From the NCBI GenBank assembly GCA_036560705.1, contig DATBQR010000083.1, positions 1-54,926 of the forward strand: 54,926 nucleotides of DNA, written 5' to 3'. The notes below the pieces were generated by a model. It was given only the letters and a program-made list of their open reading frames with translations. It had not been told where the DNA came from and made no database searches. Shown in pieces: positions 44,262 to 53,065 of the stretch; positions within the stretch are counted from its first letter, which is position 1; every line of letters begins with the position of its first letter. This DNA is from RBG-16-66-20 sp036560705 (GTDB taxonomy: Bacteria > Pseudomonadota > Gammaproteobacteria > Burkholderiales > SG8-39). Position numbers and translations under genes: made by a program.

Positions 44262-45620
44262 TCAGTAGTGGAATTCGGCAAATACCAGGTGGTTCTCGGC
44301 GAGCGGCCAGGAGCGCACTACGATGCGCTCGCCGTTGAACACCGCCGCGACGCTGCGCACCGCCGGTTCCTTCAGTTTCAGCTTCGCTGCCGCCACGCCC
44401 GGCACGCCGGGCGGCAGGCCGGGCGGGGGGCTGACGCCATCCAGGCTCATGCTGTCGCGTCCGACGCCGAAGTAGCCGCGCGGCCGCGTCATGGTCACCA
44501 CGCTGACCGCATCCTTGTCGGCGTCTGCGATGCGGGCGGGCCGGAGATGGATCAGGCTGGATGAACGCGGAAACGGCGAGTGGTAGATGTGCGTGACGGC
44601 GAAACCGTCGGCGCGAATCACGAATTCGTAGCTGGCGCCGGGCTTGGCGCTGAACGGGCCCCATTGGCCGTCCGCGCCAACGGTCTTCGCATGCACTGCC
44701 GGCCCGATGCGCTCCCCGGTTTGCGGCGCGGTCTCGTAAATTTCCAGCGACGCGCCGGCCAGCGGCAGGTTGGTCGGATCGGCGCCGCGGAAGCCGGTGA
44801 TCCGGCCGTCGAGCACGACGGTCGCCTCGGGCGCGATATCGCTGCGCTCCGGGATTCTGCCGGTGATGAAGCGGTACATGTTTACGAACGCGAGCCGGTG
44901 GTAGGACGTCTCGCGGTGATCGAGTCCCGGCAGCACGACGTTTTCCGCGCCTTTCAGTTCCGGACCATCGTAGCCGACGTTGGTCTGCATCTTCGGCTGC
45001 CCGATCCAGCGGCCGTCGGGCTGGGCGAACTTGTCGTTGGCGTCGGAGCGCAGCGTCATGAACGCCACGCCGGGCGTGGTCTCCAGGCCGCCCGGCCCCT
45101 GCGGTGCGTTCAGCGCGGTCAGGAACGGGCCCTTGCCGTTGAATTCGTTGCCCGGCAGGTAGTCGCTCGATGCCCATACGCCGTGGTTCGGCGTGCCGCC
45201 GAGGATCGCGTGCGATACCGTTGCAGCGCCGCCGCCATTGCGGATGTAGTTGCGAATCGCGTTGCCGCCGCGCGAATTGCCGATGAGGACGACCTTGTCG
45301 GCGCCCGTGAGCTTGCGTACCCGCGCCACTTCGTCGGCGAGCTGCCGCATGCTCTCGGCGGCGCTGGTGCGGCCTTCCTGCGGCTTGCTGTCGTCGTTGC
45401 GCGCGAGCGGGTAGGGCATGTCGAGCGCGAACAGGCGGTCGCGCGGCCAGCCGTTCGACTCGAAGCGCCAGGCCATCGCGTACCAGAGCGCCGCCGTGTC
45501 GCCGTTGCCGTGCACGAAGATGATCGGCGGCTGCGCGTCGTGCGTCGAGTTGGCGGCGCAGCCGCCGAGCGCTGCCGCAGCCAGCAGCGCAAGGAACGAT
45601 CGTCTGGAAAAGAGTTTCAT
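44262..45620 (-). CDS. Exported alpha/beta-hydrolase lipoprotein with C-terminal beta domain
   Basis: Encodes 452 residues. The N-terminus MKLFSRRSFLALLAAAALGGC carries a twin-arginine-like pair and a lipobox (LGGC), so the protein is probably an exported lipoprotein. The hydrolase domain has IIFVHGNGDTAALW (oxyanion region), GNSRGGN (nucleophile elbow) and GLDHRETSYHRLAF (His). A C-terminal part (about 270-450) looks like a beta-sandwich (LAGASLEIYE, YEFVIRADGF). Substrate unknown; polyester or lipid esters are possible. Its ATG overlaps the soxB stop by 4 bp. Confidence 0.8.
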   Translation of the reverse strand: MKLFSRRSFLALLAAAALGGCAANSTHDAQPPIIFVHGNGDTAALWYAMAWRFESNGWPRDRLFALDMPYPLARNDDSKPQEGRTSAAESMRQLADEVARVRKLTGADKVVLIGNSRGGNAIRNYIRNGGGAATVSHAILGGTPNHGVWASSDYLPGNEFNGKGPFLTALNAPQGPGGLETTPGVAFMTLRSDANDKFAQPDGRWIGQPKMQTNVGYDGPELKGAENVVLPGLDHRETSYHRLAFVNMYRFITGRIPERSDIAPEATVVLDGRITGFRGADPTNLPLAGASLEIYETAPQTGERIGPAVHAKTVGADGQWGPFSAKPGASYEFVIRADGFAVTHIYHSPFPRSSSLIHLRPARIADADKDAVSVVTMTRPRGYFGVGRDSMSLDGVSPPPGLPPGVPGVAAAKLKLKEPAVRSVAAVFNGERIVVRSWPLAENHLVFAEFHY

Positions 45621-47263
45621 AAAAGTCTCGGCAGGTTGAGTTGCGGGGGTTGGATGGTTTTGCGGCTGCGCAGGTAAGGTTCGACGATTTCCCAGATCGG
45701 CGGACCGCCGGCATCGCGCGCTTCCTCCGCCACGGGCGCCCAGCCGGCGACGCGGTAGGTCTTGTCGGCCTCGATCGGCCTGCCTTTCAGCCGCAGGTCC
45801 GATATCCGTGCGCCGATTTTCGCGCGGCTGTCGCACGCATACGTCATGCCTCCGACGCGCACCATGTCGCCGCCCTGCTGCAGGTAGGGGTCCGGGTTGA
45901 ACAAATTGTCGCAGATGTCTTCCAGCACCGCCTTGATGGTTTCACCGGTCATGCCGGTGAGCGTGCTCATGGGGTAGGTGATGGCGGTCTGGTCCAGCAG
46001 CCGCTCGCGGGTTATGGTCTCGCCCGGCAGCAGGCTGGTGCCCCAGCGGAAACCCGGGGAAAAGGCGATCTCGGCGCCCCGGACCTCCATCAGCGCGTCC
46101 AGGATCAGCTGGTCGAAGCTGCCGTTGAAGTTGCCGCGGCGGTAAAGGAGTCCCTCGGTGACGGTGAGGGGCTCATCCAGTTTTACCTTGAACGGCGCTC
46201 TTATCTTTTCAATCAGGGAAACCATTTCGGTATCAGCAGGCAGAAGATTTGCAAATATCGGCAGCAACTTGTATTTAAAGCCCTCCACCTTCCTGTTCCT
46301 GACGTCGAGATCCAGGACGGCCAGGAATTTTCCATTGGAACCGGCATTCGTCACCAGAGTCTTGCCAACAATGGTTGGCGCGGGCACGCCGTCGTGGGTG
46401 TGGCCGCCGAGGATCGCGTCGATGCCGTGCACGCGGCCGGCGAGCTTGAGGTCGATGTCCATGCCGTTGTGGGACAGCAGCACCACGGCTTGCGCGCCCT
46501 TGGCCCGCACCTCGTCCACGGCCTTCTGCAATTGGCTCTCGCGGATGCCGAAGCTCCAATCCGGAACGAAGTAGCGTGGGTTGGCGATCGGCGTGTAGGG
46601 ATACGCCTGGCCGATGATCGCCACCGGCACGCCGTTCATTTCGCGCATCGCGTAGGCGGGAAAGACCGGATCCTCGAAGTCCTTCGTGAGGACGTTCTGG
46701 GCGAGGAAATTTTCGTATTTCTTCGCGTATGCCAGCACGCGCTCGGCGCCAAAAGTGAAATCCCAATGGCCGGTCATTAGGTCCACGCCCAGCAGCCGGG
46801 ATGCCTGCACCATGTCTTCGCCCCGGGTCCACAGCGCGGTCGCCGAGCCCTGCCAGCTGTCACCGCCGTCGAGCAGCAGCGCGCCAGGACGGTCCGCCTT
46901 CAGGCGCTTGACCAGCGTGGCGAGGTGCGCGAAGCCGCCGACTTTGCCGAAGGTGCGCGCCGCGCGCACGAAATCGAGATGGGTGAAGGCGTAGGCCTCG
47001 GCCGATCCGGGTTTCAGCCCGAAATGCTTCAGCAGCGCCTCGCCGGTCAGGTGCGGCGGCTTGCCGATCGACGCGCCGGCGCCGAGATTGGTATCGGGCT
47101 CGCGGAAATACGTCGGCAGCAGCTGCGCGTGGCAGTCCGTGAAGTGGAGCAGGTGGACATTGCCGAATGACGGCAGGCCATAGATGTCTTGCGCCCTTCC
47201 TTCCAGAGGGATTCCTCCGGCGGAGGCAATGGCAAGAATCTGCAGGAATTCTCTGCGATCCAC
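45617..47263 (-). CDS. soxB: SoxB-family thiosulfohydrolase
   Basis: Encodes 548 residues. The N-terminal MDRREFLQILAIASAGGI is a Tat-type signal. The metallophosphatase core has HFTDCHAQL, LLDGGDSWQGSATALWTRGEDM and SHNGMDIDLKLAG with GGHTHDGV, which are SoxB-type rather than 5'-nucleotidase-type. GHWDFTFG stands where SoxB usually has GHWEFT. SoxB releases sulfate from thiosulfate bound to the SoxY carrier in the periplasm. No soxY, soxZ, soxA or soxX is in the window. It is 4 bp downstream of an oxidoreductase gene and overlaps the lipoprotein hydrolase gene. Confidence 0.92.
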   Translation of the reverse strand: MDRREFLQILAIASAGGIPLEGRAQDIYGLPSFGNVHLLHFTDCHAQLLPTYFREPDTNLGAGASIGKPPHLTGEALLKHFGLKPGSAEAYAFTHLDFVRAARTFGKVGGFAHLATLVKRLKADRPGALLLDGGDSWQGSATALWTRGEDMVQASRLLGVDLMTGHWDFTFGAERVLAYAKKYENFLAQNVLTKDFEDPVFPAYAMREMNGVPVAIIGQAYPYTPIANPRYFVPDWSFGIRESQLQKAVDEVRAKGAQAVVLLSHNGMDIDLKLAGRVHGIDAILGGHTHDGVPAPTIVGKTLVTNAGSNGKFLAVLDLDVRNRKVEGFKYKLLPIFANLLPADTEMVSLIEKIRAPFKVKLDEPLTVTEGLLYRRGNFNGSFDQLILDALMEVRGAEIAFSPGFRWGTSLLPGETITRERLLDQTAITYPMSTLTGMTGETIKAVLEDICDNLFNPDPYLQQGGDMVRVGGMTYACDSRAKIGARISDLRLKGRPIEADKTYRVAGWAPVAEEARDAGGPPIWEIVEPYLRSRKTIQPPQLNLPRLL

Positions 47264-47267
47264 TAAG

Positions 47268-48281
47268 TCAGTGCCGAATGCAGATCTTGCCGAAGTGCGC
47301 GCCGCTCTTCTGGTAGGCCATCGCCTCCTTGAGCTGCTCGAACGGGAACACCTTGTCGGTGACCGGCTGGAGCCGGTGCTGGCCGACGGCGTGCAGCATC
47401 GCCTCGAAGCCGTCGCGGTTGCCGACGGTGATGCCCTGCAGCCGGACCTGCCGCGTCACCACCAGGCCGAGCTGCGCCGAGAGCATGCCGCCCGAGAGAA
47501 CGCCGATCATCGACAGCGTCCCGCCCGGACGGATGCAGCGCAGCGACTGCGGCAGCGTCTTCTCGCCGCCCAGTTCGAGGATATGGTCGTAGCCGCGCCC
47601 CTCGGTGATCTCGCGCGTTGCCTTGTACCACTCCGGCACCTTGAGGTAGTTGATGGACGCGTCGGCACCGAGAGCCTTGGCGCGCGCGATTTTGTCGTCG
47701 CTGGAGGAGATCAGCGTGACATGCGCGCCGAGCAGCTTGGCGAACTGCAGCGCGAACAGCGCCACGCCGCCGGTGCCCTGCACCAGCACGCGCGAACCCG
47801 GTCCGAGCCGGTCATGGGTGACGACGGCGCTCCAGGCCGTGAGCGCGGCGCAGGGCAGGGAGGCGGCCTGCTCGTCCGTGAGATGCGCGGGGGCCTTCGA
47901 CACGCCGGCCTCGGGCAGCACCATGTATTCGGCCATGGTGCCGTCCACCGGGCCGCCGAGCGAGCGCGACAGCCGCTCCGGCGTCGGCTCGCCGCTGATC
48001 CATGCCTGCGCGAACAGCGGGCAGACCCGGTCGCCGACCTTGGCGCGCGTCACCCCGGCCCCGGCCTCGACAACCTCGCCCACGCCATCCGAGATGGGGA
48101 TCAGCGGCAGCATGCCCGTGTGGGAACCGTAGCCGCGCATCGGCACCACCAGGTCGCGGTAGTTGAGGGAAGCGGCCTTCATGCGCAGCAGGACCTGGCC
48201 GGGGCCGGGCTTGGGGTCGGGCCGGCTGGAGAGCTTCAGGTGCTCCATGCCCCAGTCGTCCTGGATCTGGAAGACTTTCAT
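47268..48281 (-). CDS. Zinc-independent alcohol dehydrogenase/quinone oxidoreductase (MDR family)
   Basis: Encodes 337 residues. An N-terminal GroES-like domain (VLLRMKAASLNYRDLVV, ISDGVGEVVEAGAGV, VGDRVCPLF) is followed by a Rossmann domain (VQGTGGVALFALQFAKLLGAHV). The catalytic zinc-binding cysteine and histidine of true alcohol dehydrogenases are missing, so it is closer to quinone oxidoreductase or enoyl reductase types, using NAD(P)H. It starts the minus-strand row with soxB. ATG 48281 faces hcrC 48 bp away. Confidence 0.87.
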   Translation of the reverse strand: MKVFQIQDDWGMEHLKLSSRPDPKPGPGQVLLRMKAASLNYRDLVVPMRGYGSHTGMLPLIPISDGVGEVVEAGAGVTRAKVGDRVCPLFAQAWISGEPTPERLSRSLGGPVDGTMAEYMVLPEAGVSKAPAHLTDEQAASLPCAALTAWSAVVTHDRLGPGSRVLVQGTGGVALFALQFAKLLGAHVTLISSSDDKIARAKALGADASINYLKVPEWYKATREITEGRGYDHILELGGEKTLPQSLRCIRPGGTLSMIGVLSGGMLSAQLGLVVTRQVRLQGITVGNRDGFEAMLHAVGQHRLQPVTDKVFPFEQLKEAMAYQKSGAHFGKICIRH

Positions 48282-48303
48282 GGGCTCATTGTAGTAAACT
48301 GCC

Positions 48304-48326
48304 GATTGTTTGGGGTCCAAACAATC
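48304..48326. promoter_or_regulatory. Inverted repeat, likely operator of the hcr genes
   Basis: The sequence GATTGTTTGG-GGT-CCAAACAATC is a perfect 10-bp inverted repeat with a 3-nt centre. It ends 3 bp before the hcrC ATG, in the 48-bp divergent gap with the oxidoreductase gene. Its position suits a repressor that blocks the start of both genes. The regulator is not identified. Confidence 0.75.
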
Positions 48327-48329
48327 GCC

Positions 48330-48818
48330 ATGGCCGCTGTTCCGCAACACGTGCACCTGAAATACCTCGTGAACGGCGAGGAAGCGCCCGTTTCTTTCGC
48401 GCCGTACAAAACCCTGCTCGAAGTGCTGCGCGAGGACCTCAACCTGACCGGCACCAAGCACGGCTGCGAACTGGGCGAGTGCGGCGCCTGCGCGGTGCTG
48501 GTGGACGGCGAACCGCAGCTGTCCTGCCTGGTGCTCGGCGTCGAGTGCGAGGGCAGGCATATCGAAACGGTGGAAGGCCTGGCCGATGGCGGCACCCTGC
48601 ATCCGCTGCAGGCGGCATTCGCCGATTTCGGCGCCGCCCAGTGCGGCTACTGCACGCCCGGGATCCTCATGACGGCGAAGGCGCTGCTGGACAAGAACCC
48701 AAATGTAAACCGGGATCAGATAAAAGAAGCCATTTCGGGAAACCTCTGCCGCTGCACCGGCTACCTGCAGATCTTCGAGGCGATTGAAGAGGCGGCGAAG
48801 CAGATGGGGGCGAAATGA
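48330..48818 (+). CDS. hcrC: 4-hydroxybenzoyl-CoA reductase, [2Fe-2S] subunit
   Basis: Encodes 162 residues of the xanthine-oxidase small-subunit type. The plant-type cluster is in GCELGECGACAVLVDGEPQLSC, and the second cluster in CGYCTPG plus GNLCRCTGY. It passes electrons between the flavin subunit and the molybdenum site. The start at 48330 sits just after the palindrome with no clear ribosome site. The next gene overlaps by 4 bp. Confidence 0.92.
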   Translation: MAAVPQHVHLKYLVNGEEAPVSFAPYKTLLEVLREDLNLTGTKHGCELGECGACAVLVDGEPQLSCLVLGVECEGRHIETVEGLADGGTLHPLQAAFADFGAAQCGYCTPGILMTAKALLDKNPNVNRDQIKEAISGNLCRCTGYLQIFEAIEEAAKQMGAK

Positions 48819-51244
48819 GCCTGAAAGTCATTGGCAAGTCCCGCCGGCGCGTTGACGGCCGCTCCAAAGTCACCGGCCAGACGCGTTTCGCCGACGACAT
48901 CGTCCTGCCGCGCATGCTGCATTGCCGGCTGCTGCGTTCCCAGCATCCCCACGCCGACATCTTGGAAATAAATTCGGAGAAGGCAGAGAAGCTCCCCGGC
49001 GTCCATCTTGTCCTTACCGGCAAGGATTTCCCGGTGCCGTTCGGCATCATGCCGGTGTCGCAGGACGAATATCCGCTCGCCAACGGCCGGGTGCGCTATG
49101 TCGGCGATCCGATCGCCGCGGTGATCGCGAAGGACGAGCAGACAGCTACGGCAGCGTTGGATCTTGTGGAAGTCAAATTTAAAGTTTTAAAGACGATTTC
49201 CGACCCGCAAGAGGCTCTCCAGACTTCCGAACCGCGTATTCACGAATACGGCGAGCACGGCAACATTCACCGCATCCAGTCCTACGAATTCGGCGATGTC
49301 GGCGAAGCGCTGGCGAAAGCGGACCACGTGTTCGACGACGTGTTCTTCTACGAGGGCAATACCCACCTGCCGATCGAGCAGCATGCGTCGGTGGCGGCGC
49401 CGGACGGCGAGGGCAAGCTCACGCTCTGGTCTTCCACCCAGGTGCCGCACTACATTCACCGCGCGCTGTCACGGGCGCTGCAGATGCCCGCCGCGCATAT
49501 CCGCGTCATCGCCTGCCCGAACGGCGGCGGCTTCGGCGGCAAGTGCGACCTGCACAACCACGAAATCGTCGTCTCGCGCGCGGCCCTCAAGCTCGGCCGC
49601 CCGGTGAAAATCTGCCTGAACCGCGAAGAGGTGTTCTACATGCACCGCGGCCGGCATCCGGTGCTGATGCGCATGCGCACCGGGGTGACGAAGGACGGCA
49701 AGCTGACCGGCATGCACCTGCAGACGCTGCTCGACGGCGGCGGCTACGGCTCCTACGGCGCGGCGAGCACTTTCTATACTGGCGTGCTGCAGACCGTGAC
49801 TTACGAATTGCCGCGCTACAAGTTCGACGCCTGCCGCGCCTTCACCAACAAGCCGCCCTGCGGTCCCAAGCGCGGCCACGGCACGCCGCAGCCGCGTTTC
49901 GGCCAGGAAGTGCAGCTCGATAAAATCGCCGAGAAGCTGAAGCTGGATCCAGCCGAGCTGCGGCTGAACATCGTCGCCAAGCCGAATACGCTCACGGCCA
50001 ACTGGCTGAAAATCGGCACCATCGGCCTGGCCGAGTGCATCCGGCAGGTGGTCGCGCGCTCCGATTGGAAAAACAGGTTCAGGAAATTGCCGGAAGGCCG
50101 CGGCGTCGGCATCGCCTGCAGTTCCTACCTGACCGGCGCCGGGCTGCCGATCTACTGGAACAAAATGCCGCACTCGGGCGTGCAGCTGCTCGCCGACCGC
50201 AGCGGCCAGATCACCGTGTTTTGCGGCGCCACCGAAATCGGCCAGGGGTCGGACGACGTGCTCGCGGCGATGGTCGCCGAAGTGCTCGGCATCGATCCCT
50301 ACGACATCCGCTGCATCACCGGCGACACCGCGATCACGCCGGTGGATCTCGGCTCCTACTCCAGCCGCGTCACCGTGATGATGGGTAACGCCGCGATCCA
50401 GGCGGCGGAGAAACTGAAGGCGCAGATCGCCGAAGCGGCTGCGGAGCAATTGGAAGTTTTGCCTTCCCAGCTTTTGTTTTCTCATGGGAAAGTCTTTCAT
50501 CCTGAAAGTTCGAACAAATCCCTTTCCTTCCGTGAGGCGGTTGAATTCGCGGAAGCGAAATTCGGCACGCTCGGGGCTGTCGGCTCGTATTCGCCGCCGC
50601 GGGCCCCCGGCCGGTACAAGGGCGCAGGGGTGGGGCCGTCTCCCGCCTACTCGTATTCCGCCTGCGTGGTCGAGGTCGAGGTGGACAAGGCGACCGGCTG
50701 GCTGGCGGTGCCGAAAATATGGATCGCGCACGACCTCGGCCGCGCGGTGAACCCGGTGCTCGCGCGCGGACAGGTGGAAGGCAGCGTGTACATGGGCCTC
50801 GCCGAAGCGCTGATGGAGGAGCAGGTGTTCCGCCGGCTGCCGCCGAAGATGTCGCACGCGCTGGTGCACAAGATCCCGTCGCTGCTCGAGTACAAGAGCC
50901 CGACCTCGCTCGACATGCCCGAAATAGACACCATCCTGGTCGAGGATCCGGACCCGAACTGCCCGTTCGGCGCCAAGGAGGCGGGGCAGGGGCCGCTGCT
51001 GCCGGTGATGCCGGCGGTGGCGAACGCGATTTTCGACGCGGTCGGCGTGCGCATCGACGAGGTGCCGATCACGCCGGAAAAGATATTGCGCGCCCTGGAA
51101 CTGAAGGCCGCGGGCAAGAATCCGCGCGTCGGTCCGGAGCGCTTTCCGGAGGTGCCGTACCCGCCATCGACGTTCGTGCTGCCGCCCTGGGAGAACGGCG
51201 ACGGCAAGGAGACCAAGCGAGATGATGCGGTTGCCGTGGTTTGA
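48815..51244 (+). CDS. hcrA: 4-hydroxybenzoyl-CoA reductase, molybdenum subunit
   Basis: Encodes 809 residues. Molybdopterin motifs: GGGFGGK, GTPQPRFGQEVQ, GATEIGQGSDDV, TGDTAITPVDLGSYSSR and the catalytic Glu in FGAKEAGQGPLLP. The N-terminus SRRRVDGRSKVTGQTRFADDI is standard for this family. HcrCAB removes the 4-hydroxyl group of 4-hydroxybenzoyl-CoA to give benzoyl-CoA under low oxygen. Other xanthine-oxidase family members (carbon monoxide or nicotinate type) are less likely given the subunit layout. An AT-rich patch lies near 50445-50530. Confidence 0.92.
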   Translation: MSLKVIGKSRRRVDGRSKVTGQTRFADDIVLPRMLHCRLLRSQHPHADILEINSEKAEKLPGVHLVLTGKDFPVPFGIMPVSQDEYPLANGRVRYVGDPIAAVIAKDEQTATAALDLVEVKFKVLKTISDPQEALQTSEPRIHEYGEHGNIHRIQSYEFGDVGEALAKADHVFDDVFFYEGNTHLPIEQHASVAAPDGEGKLTLWSSTQVPHYIHRALSRALQMPAAHIRVIACPNGGGFGGKCDLHNHEIVVSRAALKLGRPVKICLNREEVFYMHRGRHPVLMRMRTGVTKDGKLTGMHLQTLLDGGGYGSYGAASTFYTGVLQTVTYELPRYKFDACRAFTNKPPCGPKRGHGTPQPRFGQEVQLDKIAEKLKLDPAELRLNIVAKPNTLTANWLKIGTIGLAECIRQVVARSDWKNRFRKLPEGRGVGIACSSYLTGAGLPIYWNKMPHSGVQLLADRSGQITVFCGATEIGQGSDDVLAAMVAEVLGIDPYDIRCITGDTAITPVDLGSYSSRVTVMMGNAAIQAAEKLKAQIAEAAAEQLEVLPSQLLFSHGKVFHPESSNKSLSFREAVEFAEAKFGTLGAVGSYSPPRAPGRYKGAGVGPSPAYSYSACVVEVEVDKATGWLAVPKIWIAHDLGRAVNPVLARGQVEGSVYMGLAEALMEEQVFRRLPPKMSHALVHKIPSLLEYKSPTSLDMPEIDTILVEDPDPNCPFGAKEAGQGPLLPVMPAVANAIFDAVGVRIDEVPITPEKILRALELKAAGKNPRVGPERFPEVPYPPSTFVLPPWENGDGKETKRDDAVAVV

Positions 51245-52235
51245 TTACCGCGCGCCGCGCTCGGTCGCGGAAGCGTCGAAGATCCTCGCCGGCGAAGGCC
51301 CGGCGGCGATGCTGATCGCCGGCGGCACCGATCTGCTGCCGAACATGAAGCGGCGCCACCAGACGCCGAAGGTTCTGGTGTCTTTGAAGGGTATTGAGGA
51401 ATTAAAAAAAATATCGAATGGAAGCGGGCTCAATCTTGGATCGGGGCTGACCCTTGCGGAAGTCGTTCACGGCAAGAACATAAAGGAAAAATACACCGCG
51501 CTGTATCAGGCCGCCGCGCAGGTCGCCACGGTGCACCTGCGCAACATGGGCACGCTGGGCGGCAACCTGTGCCTGGACACGCGCTGCACCTACTACAACC
51601 AGAACCACGAGTGGCGCAAGGCGATCGATTTCTGCCTGAAGAAGGACGGCGACATCTGCTGGGTGGCGACCGCCAGCAAGCGTTGCGTGGCAGTGTCCTC
51701 CACCGACACTGCGCCTGCGATGATCGCTCTGGACGCGAAGGTCAGACTGGAAGGTCCCTCGGGAGGGAGGGAAATTCCCGTCGAAACCCTCTACAAGAAC
51801 GACGGCATCGATTACCTGTCGCGCACGCCGGACGAAATCCTCACGGCAGTGACGATTCCCGGCGGCTGGAAAAGTACCTACTGGAAGCTGCGCCGCCGCG
51901 GCGCCTTCGACTTTCCGGTTCTGGGGGTTGCCGTTGCCCTGAAGTTTTCCGGGAAAGTCATCGAGGATGCGCGCATCGCACTGGGTGCCGCCGCTTCCAG
52001 GCCGTTTCTCGTGGCGAAGGCCTCCGATTTCCTGAAAGGCAGGACCCTTTCCGACGAGGTGATCGCCGAAGTCTCCACGCTGGTCGCCAATCGCGCCAAG
52101 CCGATGGATAACACGGACATGGATCTCTACTGGCGCAAGGAAGTGGCCGACGACTTCGCGGGCTACGCGCTGCGCGAGTTGCGCGGCGACGACATGCGCG
52201 AGATACGCCTGCGCATCGCGCGGCACGCCCTCTAG
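51222..52235 (+). CDS. hcrB: 4-hydroxybenzoyl-CoA reductase, FAD/[4Fe-4S] subunit
   Basis: Encodes 337 residues. FAD-binding is shown by MLIAGGTDLLPNMKRR and RNMGTLGGNLCLDTRCTYYN. The added cysteine-rich loop (CLDTRC, FCLKKDGDIC, KRC) is the [4Fe-4S] insertion specific to 4-hydroxybenzoyl-CoA reductase beta subunits and is the best evidence for this assignment. It overlaps hcrA by 23 bp and the convergent AKR gene by 4 bp. Gene order hcrC-A-B differs from the order hcrC-hcrA-hcrB only in strand context. Confidence 0.93.
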   Translation: MMRLPWFDYRAPRSVAEASKILAGEGPAAMLIAGGTDLLPNMKRRHQTPKVLVSLKGIEELKKISNGSGLNLGSGLTLAEVVHGKNIKEKYTALYQAAAQVATVHLRNMGTLGGNLCLDTRCTYYNQNHEWRKAIDFCLKKDGDICWVATASKRCVAVSSTDTAPAMIALDAKVRLEGPSGGREIPVETLYKNDGIDYLSRTPDEILTAVTIPGGWKSTYWKLRRRGAFDFPVLGVAVALKFSGKVIEDARIALGAAASRPFLVAKASDFLKGRTLSDEVIAEVSTLVANRAKPMDNTDMDLYWRKEVADDFAGYALRELRGDDMREIRLRIARHAL

Positions 52236-53056
52236 CCGAGAGCTTTCATCTCGTCGGGCGACAGTTCCAGCTTTGCCGCGGCGCAGTTCTGCTCCAGGTG
52301 CTTCAGGTCGGCGGTTCCGGGGATCGGCAGCATGACGGGCGATTTCGCGAGCAGCCAGGCCAGCGCGACTTGAGCCGCGGTTCCCCGATGCTTCCTTGAG
52401 ATTTCCTTCACTTCTTTTCTTTTCAGGACCTCTCCGGCGCCGAGCGGATACCACGGCAGAAAGGCGATGCCGAGGCGCTCGCAGGCTTTCAGCACGTCTT
52501 CGGATGAGCGGTTGCCGAGGTTGTATTCGTTCTGCACCGAGACGACCGGACAGATGCGGCGCGCTTCCTCCAACTGCCTGACGCTCACGTTAGAGACGCC
52601 GATGTGGCGGATCTTGCCGGCACGCTGGCCGTCGGCGAGCGCGCCCACCGAATCGGCGAACGGCACTTTCAAATCCGGGGCGTGCAACTGATAGAGATCG
52701 ATGCGCTCGAGCTTCAGGCGCTTGAGGCTGCCGTCGAGCGCGCGCTTCAGGTGCTCGGGCCGGCCATCGGGATCCCAGGCGCCGGGACGAGGGCGGAGCA
52801 GACCGCCCTTCGTGGCGATGACCAGATCCTTCGGATAAGGATGGATCGCTTCGGCGATCAGTTCCTCGTCGACATGCGGGCCGTAGCTGTCGGCGGTGTC
52901 GAAAAAATTCATGCCCAGTTCGATTGCCCGGCGAAGCACGCGATGCGCATTCGCGCGATCTTTCGGAGGGCCCCAGATATTCGGGCCGCAGACGCGCATC
53001 GCGCCGAACCCGAGGCGGTTGACGGTCAGGTCGCCGATGCGGAGGGTGGAGGGCAT
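52232..53056 (-). CDS. Aldo/keto reductase
   Basis: Encodes 274 residues. The catalytic tetrad is seen as FFDTADSYGP (Asp, Tyr), VIATKGG (Lys) and YQLHAPD (His). The C-terminal NADPH site includes LPIPGTADLKHLEQN. It reduces aldehydes or ketones with NADPH in the cytoplasm; natural substrate unknown. It follows the tannase-like gene by 9 bp and probably shares its transcript. Confidence 0.92.
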   Translation of the reverse strand: MPSTLRIGDLTVNRLGFGAMRVCGPNIWGPPKDRANAHRVLRRAIELGMNFFDTADSYGPHVDEELIAEAIHPYPKDLVIATKGGLLRPRPGAWDPDGRPEHLKRALDGSLKRLKLERIDLYQLHAPDLKVPFADSVGALADGQRAGKIRHIGVSNVSVRQLEEARRICPVVSVQNEYNLGNRSSEDVLKACERLGIAFLPWYPLGAGEVLKRKEVKEISRKHRGTAAQVALAWLLAKSPVMLPIPGTADLKHLEQNCAAAKLELSPDEMKALG

Positions 53057-53065
53057 GGCGTCAGT

